IMG/VR virus record: IMGVR_UViG_3300035181_000107
Span: 1-44,260 of that record
Length of the DNA: 44,260 nt
Strand: one strand, 5' to 3'
Source: a virus
Under the pieces are notes generated by a model. It saw nothing but the letters and a program-made list of their open reading frames with translations. It did not search any database and was not told the origin of the DNA. Below are positions 25,317 to 34,021 of this stretch, piece after piece; positions within the stretch are counted from its first letter, which is position 1; the number at the start of each line of letters is the position of its first letter. The translations under genes were made by a program, and so were the position numbers.

Positions 25317-26549
25317 TTAACCTGCAGCAGCTGCTGTCAAGTTATAGACAATCGAATTAGCTGGAGGATTCTTAACAACACAAGTCAGCTCGGTTGTCAA
25401 GGTTCCACCAACTGCGTCGATACCGTTATCTGCAGCGTCCATATCACCAGCTTCAGGATTGTTGAATTCCTTGTTCTGAGTCTTACGATCGCCTAGATAA
25501 GCCACACGGAAAGTCGATAGATCGATTGCCATTGCTTGCTTGCTCCAAGAAGTATTGGAGTTAAACAGTGGGTGCTCAATCATGCGGAAAGTTCCACGAG
25601 CAGTCTTGAATGTGGAGAATTGCAGACCATAAGAAGTCTGACCATCCACAATCATGTAAGTACCATTCAAGCGACCAATGTTATTGATCACACGTTTGGC
25701 AGTACCGCCTACGAACAGAACACGTTCATTGGCAACTTTGGGATCAGTAGCCTGATTGAACACTGGATCTAGGAAACCTTCCAGCTGTGTGTAGTTGGTT
25801 GTGGAACCAGCTGTATTCACGTTAACAGCTGAGTAGTAGCTAGGATAGTAGGAGAGATTACCAACAATGTTTACCAAACCATCCATTGTACGGAAAGGTT
25901 GGCCATTGCGAGTTCCTTGAGATTTCTGTCCAAAGAACAGAGCTTTCTCAATATCTGCCGCATGGAAAGCTGCACAATCTTGACGACTTTCTGCAACATT
26001 GGTCTCACCTGCGATCATCATCGTAGCACGAACAGTATCGCTGATTGCCCAAGTATTACGGAAAATCTGTGTGAAGTTCGTAACACGTACTGGGTTGATA
26101 ATCAGAGACTGAGGACGCAGCGAAGATTCTTCGAAAGCATTACCAACTTGGTAAAGATTCACAGAAGCAGCAATGAGCTGAGCAGCCACAGTACCGACAG
26201 CACGCTGTACAGAAACACTGGTACCAGAGATAACTGCATTCACCAAGATGTTTTCGCCAGTTGTATCTACGCGCATCAACATGCCTGGGAGCACGTTAGA
26301 AGTGGAGAGAACTGTGAATACTGTATCAGCAGCAGTTTGGCCAGCAGCAGAGAGAGTCAGCTGAGGAAAGAGCATGGTCTTGGTAAAGAAACCATGTTCA
26401 GTTTGTACAGCTGTATCTGAGGCAAGCATGGAAGTCAGGCCGAAAAGTGGCGCAGTTCCATTTGGCATCAGGCGCGTAATCATGGCAGCGAAAGATTTCT
26501 TTGCCAGATCTTGGGTCAGTTGACCACTATTGAAAATACCGACGGACAT
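25317..26549 (-). CDS. Major capsid protein (SU10/DUF5309-like HK97-fold candidate)
   Basis: 410 aa. Its size, position after a scaffold-like and a decoration-like gene, and strong CTG/AAC-type codon bias all fit the major capsid protein. Landmarks include the N-arm (SGQLTQDLAKKSFAAMITRL), TEHGFFTKTMLFPQLTLSAA, a small inserted beta module (TVFTVLSTSNVLPGMLMRVD), RVTNFTQIFRNTWAISDTVR, then SYGLQFSTFKTARGTFRMIE and FRVAYLGDRKTQNKE. The TQIFRNTW.I.DT and F.T..GTF.M..HP blocks are those of the DUF5309/SU10-type capsid proteins. No N-terminal protease site is obvious, although a scaffold-like gene and a zincin gene are encoded upstream. Confidence 0.85.
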   Translation of the reverse strand: MSVGIFNSGQLTQDLAKKSFAAMITRLMPNGTAPLFGLTSMLASDTAVQTEHGFFTKTMLFPQLTLSAAGQTAADTVFTVLSTSNVLPGMLMRVDTTGENILVNAVISGTSVSVQRAVGTVAAQLIAASVNLYQVGNAFEESSLRPQSLIINPVRVTNFTQIFRNTWAISDTVRATMMIAGETNVAESRQDCAAFHAADIEKALFFGQKSQGTRNGQPFRTMDGLVNIVGNLSYYPSYYSAVNVNTAGSTTNYTQLEGFLDPVFNQATDPKVANERVLFVGGTAKRVINNIGRLNGTYMIVDGQTSYGLQFSTFKTARGTFRMIEHPLFNSNTSWSKQAMAIDLSTFRVAYLGDRKTQNKEFNNPEAGDMDAADNGIDAVGGTLTTELTCVVKNPPANSIVYNLTAAAAG

Positions 26550-26591
26550 TTTGAGTTCCTTAGAGAGTTAGAAGATTATTGAATCTGAGTC

Positions 26592-27269
26592 TTACAGGAG
26601 CATTTGGCCCATGGAAGTAATCGAGACAGTAGGAGCGAATGTCACAGCAACCAAAGTACCTGTAGCAGATGCATTGGCAGACAAAGTAACACCAACACCA
26701 GGCTGGATACTAATGATATTACCAGACACGCCAGTACCAGTAACAAGCATACCAACAGATAACTGCGAAGTCTGGAACTGGGTCATACCAGTAATGACTG
26801 CGGAAGCATTGGTAGTAGTAACTGCAAATACCTGAGTCGGCGTACCATTAGTAACCGTGATCAGATAATCTTTAATCGAGGAAGCAGCAATTGTGGTAGT
26901 ACCAACCAAAGTCACACCAGTTCCTGCAACCATCGTTAGAACGAAGGCAACAGTATTAATAATCTTCAGACGGAAAGTTGTACCATTAGGTACAGCAGTT
27001 CCTGCAGAGATACCAGTAGTTGGTGCTTGCGAGAAGTTATACTGTGCCATGATAGCATTGATGATATTCTGAGCAGTGTCAGTTGTATCATTATATGCGC
27101 CACCAGGGCCAGTACGGTTGATGATACCAGATACCATCAATGCAGCAGTTAAGGTTCCAGCACCAGCAGTTGTGAGAGCATTTAGAAACTCACCACCTGC
27201 AAGTACGTCACCTGGGAAGGCTTGACGTTGCAAACCTCCATCGTAGACAACAGGACGAACAATAGCCAT
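26592..27269 (-). CDS. Capsid decoration or head fibre-like protein, 225 aa
   Basis: The opening MAIVRPVVYDGGLQRQAFPG followed by DVLAGGEFL is usual for small phage head-decoration or spike proteins. The middle (KIINTVAFVLTMVAGTGVTL, VGTTTIAASSIKDYLITVTN) is beta-rich. Residues 145-212 form a separate module with QLSVGMLVTGTGVSGNIISI and VTLSANASATGTLVAVTF, similar in pattern to an insert in the 584-aa nozzle-like protein. It lies between the scaffold-like and major capsid genes. The role in the head is inferred from position. Confidence 0.65.
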   Translation of the reverse strand: MAIVRPVVYDGGLQRQAFPGDVLAGGEFLNALTTAGAGTLTAALMVSGIINRTGPGGAYNDTTDTAQNIINAIMAQYNFSQAPTTGISAGTAVPNGTTFRLKIINTVAFVLTMVAGTGVTLVGTTTIAASSIKDYLITVTNGTPTQVFAVTTTNASAVITGMTQFQTSQLSVGMLVTGTGVSGNIISIQPGVGVTLSANASATGTLVAVTFAPTVSITSMGQMLL

Positions 27270-27311
27270 TTAAGACTCCTATAGATTAAGAAAGATCCCA
27301 GAAGGGAAAGA

Positions 27312-28070
27312 TTATTGCAAGAACGAAGACCAATCATCTGACTTTGCTGCCGAAGCTGCCGCACGAGATTGCGGAGTTTCAGGTGCTTTAGGAGCAAAGG
27401 CTGTTCCTAGAGCTGAAAGATAATCCATCACCTGTGTTTGAAGTTCTGCAGAACTCGCATTAGGATTTTTAAGTACCAGTTGCGATTGCAAAGCTTCTAC
27501 TAACGGAACGATGGCAGGATTGGAAAGCAGGGGATTTGTTGATGTAAGACCTTCATTCACTGAATGACGCTTAATCATGGTTGGGAGTTGTGCATCAAAG
27601 CTGGCTTTGTTCCTTGTCATCGCTTCATCTACAATTTTGGTAGCAGCAAAAGCGGACTGAGCATAAACCTGTTGTGCAACTTGATTCATTGATTCTGTAA
27701 ATGCTTTCATAGCACCTTCACCACCTGCTGCAATTGCTTGCAAACTTGCTGGGGTAATGGTCTTTGAAAAATCTACATTTCTTGCTGATTCCAGAAGTTT
27801 CTTAGGATCAACATTAGCAAACATTGGTCCGGAGTTATCTGGTTGAGCATTTTTAGGAGTTTGCCAGATATCCTTAAAATTGTCGAATGGGGTTTCCAGT
27901 TGCTGTGGCTGGGTAGGAACCACACCATTAGAACCAGTCGCAGGAGTTTGTTGGGTTCCAGGTAGAGCAACTCCTGGGTTAGCAACTCCTGTAGGTCCAG
28001 TGGGTACAGGATTTTGCGCAGGTGGAGTAGAGGAGCCAGAGAAAAGAGACATAATATTTGCAAGTGACAT
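27312..28070 (-). CDS. Capsid scaffold-like protein, 252 aa
   Basis: The first 65 residues are Pro/Gly/Gln-rich and disordered; the rest is helical and Gln/Ala-rich (LQAIAAGGEGAMKAFTESMN, QVAQQVYAQSAFAATKIVDE), ending with a flexible Pro-Ala region and SDDWSSFLQ. Lying between portal and capsid genes, this is typical of a scaffolding protein. I see no protease domain in it. It is followed by a short gap and the decoration gene. Confidence 0.68.
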   Translation of the reverse strand: MSLANIMSLFSGSSTPPAQNPVPTGPTGVANPGVALPGTQQTPATGSNGVVPTQPQQLETPFDNFKDIWQTPKNAQPDNSGPMFANVDPKKLLESARNVDFSKTITPASLQAIAAGGEGAMKAFTESMNQVAQQVYAQSAFAATKIVDEAMTRNKASFDAQLPTMIKRHSVNEGLTSTNPLLSNPAIVPLVEALQSQLVLKNPNASSAELQTQVMDYLSALGTAFAPKAPETPQSRAAASAAKSDDWSSFLQ

Positions 28071-28079
28071 GATTGTTTC

Positions 28080-28370
28080 CTAGGATTGAGATGAGTTGTG
28101 TTCGGCCAGGTTACGAAGAGTTGCTTCAGATTCATCGGATCTTAGCAACATCACACGAAGAATAGACATTTGGCCTTTCAAGAATGCCTGATCTTGTGCG
28201 AATCTAGTAGGATTAACTTGGTCATAATCCAAATTAGTAATGTTCTCTGCAACCATTGCAAGCTCATTTTGAAGAACTTGTTTCTGTGGATTGGAGAGAA
28301 TGCCACCTTCTAAGATCTCTTGACGAGAAAGTTTCCAGTGGGTGAATGTGCCAATTTCTTGTGTTGCCAT
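28080..28370 (-). CDS. Hypothetical helical head protein, 96 aa
   Basis: Mostly helical: FTHWKLSRQEILEGGILSNP, then QKQVLQNELAMVAENITNLD, and FAQDQAFLKGQMSILRVMLL. It lies between portal and scaffold-like genes with 9-13 base gaps and good ribosome-binding sites. It may be a small scaffold or portal accessory protein. The sequence does not show which. Confidence 0.65.
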   Translation of the reverse strand: MATQEIGTFTHWKLSRQEILEGGILSNPQKQVLQNELAMVAENITNLDYDQVNPTRFAQDQAFLKGQMSILRVMLLRSDESEATLRNLAEHNSSQS

Positions 28371-28383
28371 GATGGTATGCTAA

Positions 28384-30414
28384 TTAGGTTGCAGCTGCTG
28401 GTGAGCCTGAAGGAACTCCTGCTGTTCCAGAACTTGCTCCTTGTGCCTGCGCAGCTTCTCCTTGTGCCGCAGTCATTCCAGGAGTATATCCATACTGTTG
28501 TGGTAAAGGTTGGGGAGTTCCAAACTGAGTACCTTTCTCAACTGCTAGTTGCGCCATTTGTTGCCACTGTCCCATAGCTTGTTCGTAAGCCATTTGTTGG
28601 GGAGATTTTTCAAACTGCGCAAGATCACAGTTACGAGTTTTCATCAGATAAGAAAACAGTGGAGCAACATTGTATCCTGCACCAATCTGCGGAGAAGAGC
28701 CAATAGTTTGCAAGGCTACTGTCAGATCATCACCTGAGATCATCTTATCTGTAGGAGTCAGACCATCAGTAACTTTAAACACTGCCTGAGACTGCCGAAG
28801 TTTCACCGGATCAATCTGTACAGATTGTTTAGCAGAAGGAGAGTAGAGAGATACTCCACCTTGGTACTGCATAATATTCAGTTTCAGAATATGTTTAAGT
28901 GGTGTGAATACTTGCGCTTCCAAAAGCATGGCAGTCATCTGATCGCGACCATTTGCATTGTTCATAACATCAGCATATTCGTGCTGAGTCTTATTTCCCT
29001 TAACAAACTGACCTTGCTTGGCATTGTTCTGTCCATTTACAGAATTGGCCATTTGCATCATCTGTGGAAGTTCCTGGAAAGCTACAGCAGATTGATCGTC
29101 ACGATAGGGAAATGCATATACTGCATCATTAACTGGTTTACCATAAGCTGCCGGCCGCACTGGGATTTTCGCAGATGGGTTATCTGAATTGATATGTTCT
29201 GCAGATACGCGCGAAGGATCATAGAGAGTTCTATCTGAGATAGCACGACGGCGAGATGCCATTGCAGAATTTACAAGGGCGGATCCAATTGCTTGGAATG
29301 GTTCTGCATTATCACCAAGAGATTTTGTTTGGAATCCTAAACCATCTTCATTTGACTGTCCAAATAGAACCGGAAGATACCCATGTGCGTTTGTTTGACG
29401 TTCAGCATAGATTAGTACTTGGTGATTAACAATGATAAACTTCCACACTTGGGGAGTATTGGAAGAAGGAACTCGCAGATTGAAATCTGATGGAATGATT
29501 CGCGCGTAGAGAGTTGTTACTTCATAAAGATTCTTATATTGGATCTGTCCTGGTGGGTGCTCAAGCATACCAGCCCAGCTCATCCAATCAGTTGTCCTCT
29601 TAGGATCAATCTGCATTAGTGCTTGTGGGTTGATCTGAGGGATATAGTAAGATTCGATTCCGCCAGTTCCAGAACCTCCCTGAGTTCCCATACCAGATTC
29701 GAATGCAGCTTTCACATTCGAGATCATCTTATCTGGCAACTCATTGATGAACTTCTTCAGATGAATTCGGCTCATCAATTCAGTAGTTCCTACAAATTCC
29801 CCGTCCTTGTACATTTGGGTAGGTTTGTATCGAGTATCAAAGAAAGTGTTATACAAGTCCCAACGCTTTATTTTGTTACCTTCCCAGATAACTTGCTTAG
29901 GCTTGCCTTGGGTAGTTGAGAATCCTACATCAGTTTCGATAGCTTCAGTAACTTCTCGGTCCCAGGAGACTTCTACAGCTCCAAGATTATATTTGAAAAT
30001 ATCACGGAAGAAGATCTGGAACTGCTGAACCCATCCACCACGAGTTGAGTTCTCTTCCAGAATACTTTGAAACTGCAGAGCTGTATCTTCCTCAGCCGCC
30101 GGAGCAACAAACCCAAATAGAGGAGTTCCAGTGAGGAATACAGAAGATTGATAAGTAACTGCGGCCTCTACTTGAGGCATTACAATTGGGACTGTTACAT
30201 TCTGAAACTTGGTAGGATCACCATATCTATTAGCAAGTTTCGCCCGCCAGTTCTCTTGTGTCCAATCATTCTCACGATTATAAGCAAGATCACGCAAACG
30301 CATCTGTCCACGAAGATTCCACTGCTGATTGAGCATGGAATAACATTGTTTATGGAACTGGATTAGAGCTGCCTGAGATTTTTCTGGAATGATTGTCGGT
30401 GTTGCGCTTGCCAT
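28384..30414 (-). CDS. Portal protein, 676 aa
   Basis: The N-terminal helical part (YSMLNQQWNLRGQMRLRDLA, then YNRENDWTQENWRAKLANRY) leads into VTVPIVMPQVEAAVTYQSSV and FLTGTPLFGF, followed by the wing and stem region (FRDIFKYNLGAVEVSWDREV). This is the recognisable order of large podovirus and related portal proteins. The C-terminal 80 residues are Gln/Pro/Gly/Ala-rich. It forms the dodecameric ring through which the terminase pumps DNA. It follows the terminase and protease-like genes, as expected. The length is at the upper end of portals, consistent with a long C-terminal barrel or tail. Confidence 0.87.
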   Translation of the reverse strand: MASATPTIIPEKSQAALIQFHKQCYSMLNQQWNLRGQMRLRDLAYNRENDWTQENWRAKLANRYGDPTKFQNVTVPIVMPQVEAAVTYQSSVFLTGTPLFGFVAPAAEEDTALQFQSILEENSTRGGWVQQFQIFFRDIFKYNLGAVEVSWDREVTEAIETDVGFSTTQGKPKQVIWEGNKIKRWDLYNTFFDTRYKPTQMYKDGEFVGTTELMSRIHLKKFINELPDKMISNVKAAFESGMGTQGGSGTGGIESYYIPQINPQALMQIDPKRTTDWMSWAGMLEHPPGQIQYKNLYEVTTLYARIIPSDFNLRVPSSNTPQVWKFIIVNHQVLIYAERQTNAHGYLPVLFGQSNEDGLGFQTKSLGDNAEPFQAIGSALVNSAMASRRRAISDRTLYDPSRVSAEHINSDNPSAKIPVRPAAYGKPVNDAVYAFPYRDDQSAVAFQELPQMMQMANSVNGQNNAKQGQFVKGNKTQHEYADVMNNANGRDQMTAMLLEAQVFTPLKHILKLNIMQYQGGVSLYSPSAKQSVQIDPVKLRQSQAVFKVTDGLTPTDKMISGDDLTVALQTIGSSPQIGAGYNVAPLFSYLMKTRNCDLAQFEKSPQQMAYEQAMGQWQQMAQLAVEKGTQFGTPQPLPQQYGYTPGMTAAQGEAAQAQGASSGTAGVPSGSPAAAT

Positions 30415-30428
30415 GGATTTTCCTAAGT

Positions 30429-30752
30429 TTACTTTGCAGTTCCACCAGTACCAATACCATATTTCTTAGAATAGAAATCTTGGAGGTTGGAAAGAAGGGA
30501 GAGATGATTTTTCTGATGGATAGCTAGACGAGATGCATCTGCAAGAGAGGCATTGTTACCAGCATCTACAATATCTTCAGGACCATCATCTTTAGATTTC
30601 TGAATCGCCGCAATAATCTGATTCACAACTTCTTTCTTTTTCGGATCGAATCCTTCCACAGCAGCATTGCCTGCCATAGAAACATTGGAATCGGCGCCAA
30701 CAAGATCTTTCAGGAAATCTGTTAGAGAAGTACCTAAATCTTTATCTGCCAT
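30429..30752 (-). CDS. Hypothetical protein in packaging block, 107 aa
   Basis: Acidic to neutral and helical, with a flexible Gly-rich end. Segments such as FDPKKKEVVNQIIAAIQKSK and ASRLAIHQKNHLSLLSNLQD suggest two amphipathic helices. It lies between the zinc-protease-like gene and the portal with two-base and fourteen-base gaps. No domain is recognised. A role as inhibitor or partner of the upstream protease-like protein is possible but not shown. Confidence 0.62.
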   Translation of the reverse strand: MADKDLGTSLTDFLKDLVGADSNVSMAGNAAVEGFDPKKKEVVNQIIAAIQKSKDDGPEDIVDAGNNASLADASRLAIHQKNHLSLLSNLQDFYSKKYGIGTGGTAK

Positions 30753-30754
30753 GA

Positions 30755-31339
30755 TTATTTCTTTCCAATCATTTGTTTTAATCCCCGTAAAAATAGTTCT
30801 GACTGCACCATAAAATCCTGAGCTCTGGAAGCATCTAGATGGTTTATAGGTCTAGTGGGAGAATAACCTAGTTGACTTCCTAAAGTATTTCCTACACCAA
30901 AAGCTCCGGACTCGTCCAGTCTAGCTCTGTAAGAATCATCATCAGTTTTGGCAGCTAACTCTTTCTGAGCTGCATCTGCTGAATCATTTAACCAAAACTT
31001 TTTTATTTGAGTACCTAAATCTGAGGGGAAATTTTTATCTGTATAGACAGTCTTTACCATCCTTGCATCCGCTGCATGAGTAAGTTCATGAGCTAAAACT
31101 TGTCCAGATTTTGGGCGTTGGGAAATACCTCCCCACCCTGTAAGATCAAGGTTAGGGCTTATATTAACTATTCCAGTATCTAGACTATATTCTCCATTAG
31201 TATCTTCATCAAGTCTTTTTGACGTATCAATCTCAGGCAATTTTCCTGTAGCGGTTAGTATAGATACTAAGTACCTGCCAATATCAGTATCTTGGATCTT
31301 ATCTAATAATTTTGGTACGTCTATTGAAGAGTCTGCCAT
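30755..31339 (-). CDS. Zincin-like metallopeptidase, 194 aa
   Basis: A zinc-protease signature HELTHAAD is present (H84, E85, H88 in this numbering), preceded by SGQVLA, and a candidate third ligand lies in RARLDESGAFG (E143). YSLDTGIVNISPNLDL just before is the strand found ahead of such helices. I chose the ATG at 31339 because GGAG lies six bases before it. An ATG at 31351, coupled to the terminase stop (TAATG), would add four residues. No signal peptide is seen. It may process a head protein, act inside the host, or be structural with a relic motif. Its place between large terminase and portal is unusual. Confidence 0.78.
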   Translation of the reverse strand: MADSSIDVPKLLDKIQDTDIGRYLVSILTATGKLPEIDTSKRLDEDTNGEYSLDTGIVNISPNLDLTGWGGISQRPKSGQVLAHELTHAADARMVKTVYTDKNFPSDLGTQIKKFWLNDSADAAQKELAAKTDDDSYRARLDESGAFGVGNTLGSQLGYSPTRPINHLDASRAQDFMVQSELFLRGLKQMIGKK

Positions 31340-31350
31340 TTCCGGCTCCA

Positions 31351-32889
31351 TTAAAAAGGTGAAGTTTCATATATTCCTGGAATTCTAATTGTGGAGAACT
31401 CTTGCTCTTCGATGATTGTAGATGCGAGTAAAATGTTCCCATATAGTTCAATTACTTTCGGCGCATAAGTTAGACAATCCAAGATGCCATCTGTATTATC
31501 CCTGCGCAGTGGATTAAATTGAGTTATTTGGATATTAACTTGCGCTTTGCAGTCTGGGGCAACATAGATTTCTCCAGCCAAGAGTTGCTTGAACATACCG
31601 AGGATTCGAGAGTTTTTGCTATATGCTCCAGAATAAACTTCCACTGCTTCGATCCCAATAATTCCTCTTTGGGTGCAGATAAATTCGAACCAGTATTTAA
31701 GAGTGTATTGGTAAGCATTTGATTCAATTGCAATTACGCGACAGTTCCTAGTAAGTGCTATCTTAAGGGATTCTGCGATTGTGTCTCCTGGGGATAGTCG
31801 TCCTTCTATGATTTCTTTAGCTACTGGATAACCATTATGTATTTCAAAATATGCAATTGTAACTGCATCAGCTCCTGGCTTATCTGTTGCAGGATCAATT
31901 AAGATGAAATTACCAAAGTGTATATCATCTTCTTGGAAAGGATACTCTGGAAGTTTGTTTAGATCAATAAGATTATTAACACTGGCATTCTCATCATTCA
32001 GAACTTCTGCGAAAAATACTTCTGGGCGGCCCATTGCCAGATCGTTCTCATACTCTTTAGCAAGTTGTTCTACTGGCTGCAATTCTTCCCAAAGAGATGT
32101 ACCATCAGAAAGAATACCACCTGCAATGAACTTCATCCATGTTGGATTATGTTTGAGTTTGCGTAGAAGGGAATGTTTGGTAGGGTACATATTAGCAATG
32201 AAAATAAATAAGCACCCATGAGGGCTCTTAGCTTTCATTGCAGTTCCTACCATCCAAGTTTCTAGCTTGGCAGATACAACCTCAGAATCAGCATCTTCGC
32301 GAGTTTGTATATCATCAAATATCATTACATCTGGCCGCTCATTCTCTAGTGTGATTCCTCGAATATCAGATTCTGCTCCGGCTCCCATGATGATAACATT
32401 TCTACCACGAAAACCAAAACGCTTCAGATCCTGTCTGTCAGTTTCTGCCCCTAATTTCCAATCTCCAAATACTTTCTTAATATTCTGCTCACCTAGCATG
32501 GACATAATATCTGAGATGATATTATTTGCTTTGGTCTGTGTACCACAGATTATTAGAATGAATCTCTTTTTGGTGAATAGTACACAATAGAGAATAAAGA
32601 TCTTGATAAGCATGGTCTTGCCAAATCCGCGTGGCAGACCAATAGCTAGTTGTGAGAAATCACGAGTTTTAGAGACGAAGGAAAGCAGCCAAGTCCAGAT
32701 AGATTTGAATACCGGAGGAAATAGATAGCGAAAAACTACAGGCATAGCAAGAGCTGCTAGAAAATCTAATGAGTTCCTGGCTAGATCTTCTACCTGGGAA
32801 GTTTCAAAGGTAGATTCACGAATTGGATCTTCTAGAAGTTCTGGGGTCGGTTCAATTAACCCTAGAGTTTCCGCATTTATTGTTGCCAT
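31351..32889 (-). CDS. terL: Terminase large subunit
   Basis: 512 aa packaging motor. Walker A is GLPRGFGKT (84-92), Walker B is VMIFDD (188-193), with the coupling segment IANMYPTKHS (231-240). The C-terminal RNase-H-like nuclease starts at FILIDPATDKPGADAVT (D332) and ends with ILDCLTYAP. Together with the small subunit it cuts and pumps DNA into the procapsid. The start is six bases after the stop of the 46-aa gene, and its stop overlaps the zincin gene frame. The ends of the assembly do not reveal the packaging type; the circular overlap is compatible with headful packaging. Confidence 0.94.
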   Translation of the reverse strand: MATINAETLGLIEPTPELLEDPIRESTFETSQVEDLARNSLDFLAALAMPVVFRYLFPPVFKSIWTWLLSFVSKTRDFSQLAIGLPRGFGKTMLIKIFILYCVLFTKKRFILIICGTQTKANNIISDIMSMLGEQNIKKVFGDWKLGAETDRQDLKRFGFRGRNVIIMGAGAESDIRGITLENERPDVMIFDDIQTREDADSEVVSAKLETWMVGTAMKAKSPHGCLFIFIANMYPTKHSLLRKLKHNPTWMKFIAGGILSDGTSLWEELQPVEQLAKEYENDLAMGRPEVFFAEVLNDENASVNNLIDLNKLPEYPFQEDDIHFGNFILIDPATDKPGADAVTIAYFEIHNGYPVAKEIIEGRLSPGDTIAESLKIALTRNCRVIAIESNAYQYTLKYWFEFICTQRGIIGIEAVEVYSGAYSKNSRILGMFKQLLAGEIYVAPDCKAQVNIQITQFNPLRRDNTDGILDCLTYAPKVIELYGNILLASTIIEEQEFSTIRIPGIYETSPF

Positions 32890-32894
32890 CAGGA

Positions 32895-33035
32895 TTATGT
32901 GGTACGTTTTGAGAGCATGAGTTGGATACGCAGAAGTTGCTCACGAGCAGCTTGCTTGTTTTTCTCCAGAAGTTCTGCTTTTTTAAGAACTTGCTGAAGC
33001 AGGAGAATTTCCTGATTCGAGGGTAGTGCCGACAT
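32895..33035 (-). CDS. Small coiled-coil protein, 46 aa, between terminase genes
   Basis: This short gene overlaps the 3' end of the small-terminase-like gene by 53 bases in another frame and ends six bases before the large terminase start. It has a strong ribosome-binding site (AAAGGAGCGCGAA before the ATG). The product is helical with heptad spacing (NQEILLLQQVLKKAELLEKN, then KQAAREQLLRIQL). Position and coiled coil suggest a terminase accessory or leader for translation of terL. No family is recognised; the strength lies in the ribosome-binding site and tight packing. Confidence 0.7.
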   Translation of the reverse strand: MSALPSNQEILLLQQVLKKAELLEKNKQAAREQLLRIQLMLSKRTT

Positions 33036-33534
33036 TTCGCGCTCCTTTCATTTGAGCAATTAAACCAGTCATTGCAGAAGATTGTACAGTTACCAGGTCT
33101 TGTGAACCTGCTTTGATAACCTGGTTGTTAATATTTGTTGTAAAATTTTGGAAAATTTGCGTAGGTAAGACAAGTTGCACAACAGTTTGTTGGGAAAGTA
33201 TCTGTTCTGGTGCTGAACTTCCACGCCGCTTCGCCTGATTTATCACCTGAATGGACTTTAGGATCTCCATAGGTCTCATCATGTATGGAATACAATCTTC
33301 CAATTTCTGAATTAGCGTATCTTCTAGAGAATCATACTTGTTATCTCTGGTATTATGCTTTGCAAGAGATTCGAATCTTGCCTCGGCAACTTTTGCAGAA
33401 AATTCTGGATCGGATAGGAGTTGTGAAATCCTAGAAACTGATACACCTACTGCCGCCGCTACCGATTCTGGTCCCAGCCCTTGTCCTAGCAAGACTAGTG
33501 CGCGCTCTTCTGTTGATGTGGTAGTAGATGACAT
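32983..33534 (-). CDS. Terminase small subunit candidate, 183 aa
   Basis: First gene of the virion block. Residues 10-50 are a helix-turn-helix (LVLLGQGLGPESVAAAVGVS, then VSRISQLLSDPEFSAKVAEA), followed by a helical region (YDSLEDTLIQKLEDCI). It has a hydrophobic linker rich in Gln and Val and a disordered C-terminus. HTH plus helical oligomerisation domain immediately upstream of terL is the usual layout of small terminases that recognise the packaging site. A transcription regulator is the alternative reading. Start follows a GGGG-type site with a TATAAT -10 element about 40 bases upstream. Confidence 0.72.
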   Translation of the reverse strand: MSSTTTSTEERALVLLGQGLGPESVAAAVGVSVSRISQLLSDPEFSAKVAEARFESLAKHNTRDNKYDSLEDTLIQKLEDCIPYMMRPMEILKSIQVINQAKRRGSSAPEQILSQQTVVQLVLPTQIFQNFTTNINNQVIKAGSQDLVTVQSSAMTGLIAQMKGARNVGTTLESGNSPASASS

Positions 33535-33801
33535 AATTCTTTGCCCCTTTTGGCTTCTTAGAGATGTCTAGATTATAAGATCTATAAGATTCTGCAACAT
33601 CTGGGGATAGTCCAATTCTATATCTACCGTTCTATTCTACATCTTGCCAACTTCTTGGGGCTAGTTTTGGAAAAGTTTAGTAAAATGGTTAAGTTGCAAT
33701 AGGATAACAGCGCCACCGACACCTAAAAAGGCCCTTACCCCTCCCCTGATTGCGAATCATTCTCATTTGCATTTAGTTTGTTGATTGATTCTTATTTAGG
33801 T

Positions 33802-33936
33802 ATGGTTCTGGCCTATACTTCAGGATGTGATATGGTAGCAGGTGTAAGATTCTCCGACAAAAGACTGTGGATGCATACAGTGGTTTTATTAGGGTTTACC
33901 CTTAGTTTTTCAGGTTTTCTTTACACTTGGAGTTAG
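33802..33936 (+). CDS. Possible small membrane protein, 44 aa
   Basis: An ATG preceded by TTTAGGT opens a 44-codon frame that ends in TAG at 33934-33936; a second in-frame ATG at 33832 has AGGA seven bases upstream and would give 34 residues. The C-terminal half is one hydrophobic span (HTVVLLGFTLSFSGFLYTW) after a short basic stretch (VRFSDKRLWM). It would be the first plus-strand gene after the divergent promoter region, a common site for host-takeover peptides. Its small size keeps confidence low. Confidence 0.4.
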   Translation: MVLAYTSGCDMVAGVRFSDKRLWMHTVVLLGFTLSFSGFLYTWS

Positions 33937-33949
33937 AGAGAGTTTCATA

Positions 33950-34021
33950 ATGCGGGATGATTGGGCTAAGTTGTTGATTCATATAGATTTTTTGGATTGG
34001 TGGAAATGTTGGCATGGATGA
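33950..34021 (+). CDS. Possible Trp-rich 23-aa leader peptide
   Basis: ATG at 33950 follows GGAGTTAGAGAGAG and opens 23 codons ending TGA at 34019-34021. The product ends DFLDWWKCWHG, with four Trp in 23 residues. It lies 53 bases before the 224-aa gene and could be a leader that senses translation. It may equally be a chance frame. No terminator/antiterminator pair is obvious in the gap. Confidence 0.25.
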   Translation: MRDDWAKLLIHIDFLDWWKCWHG

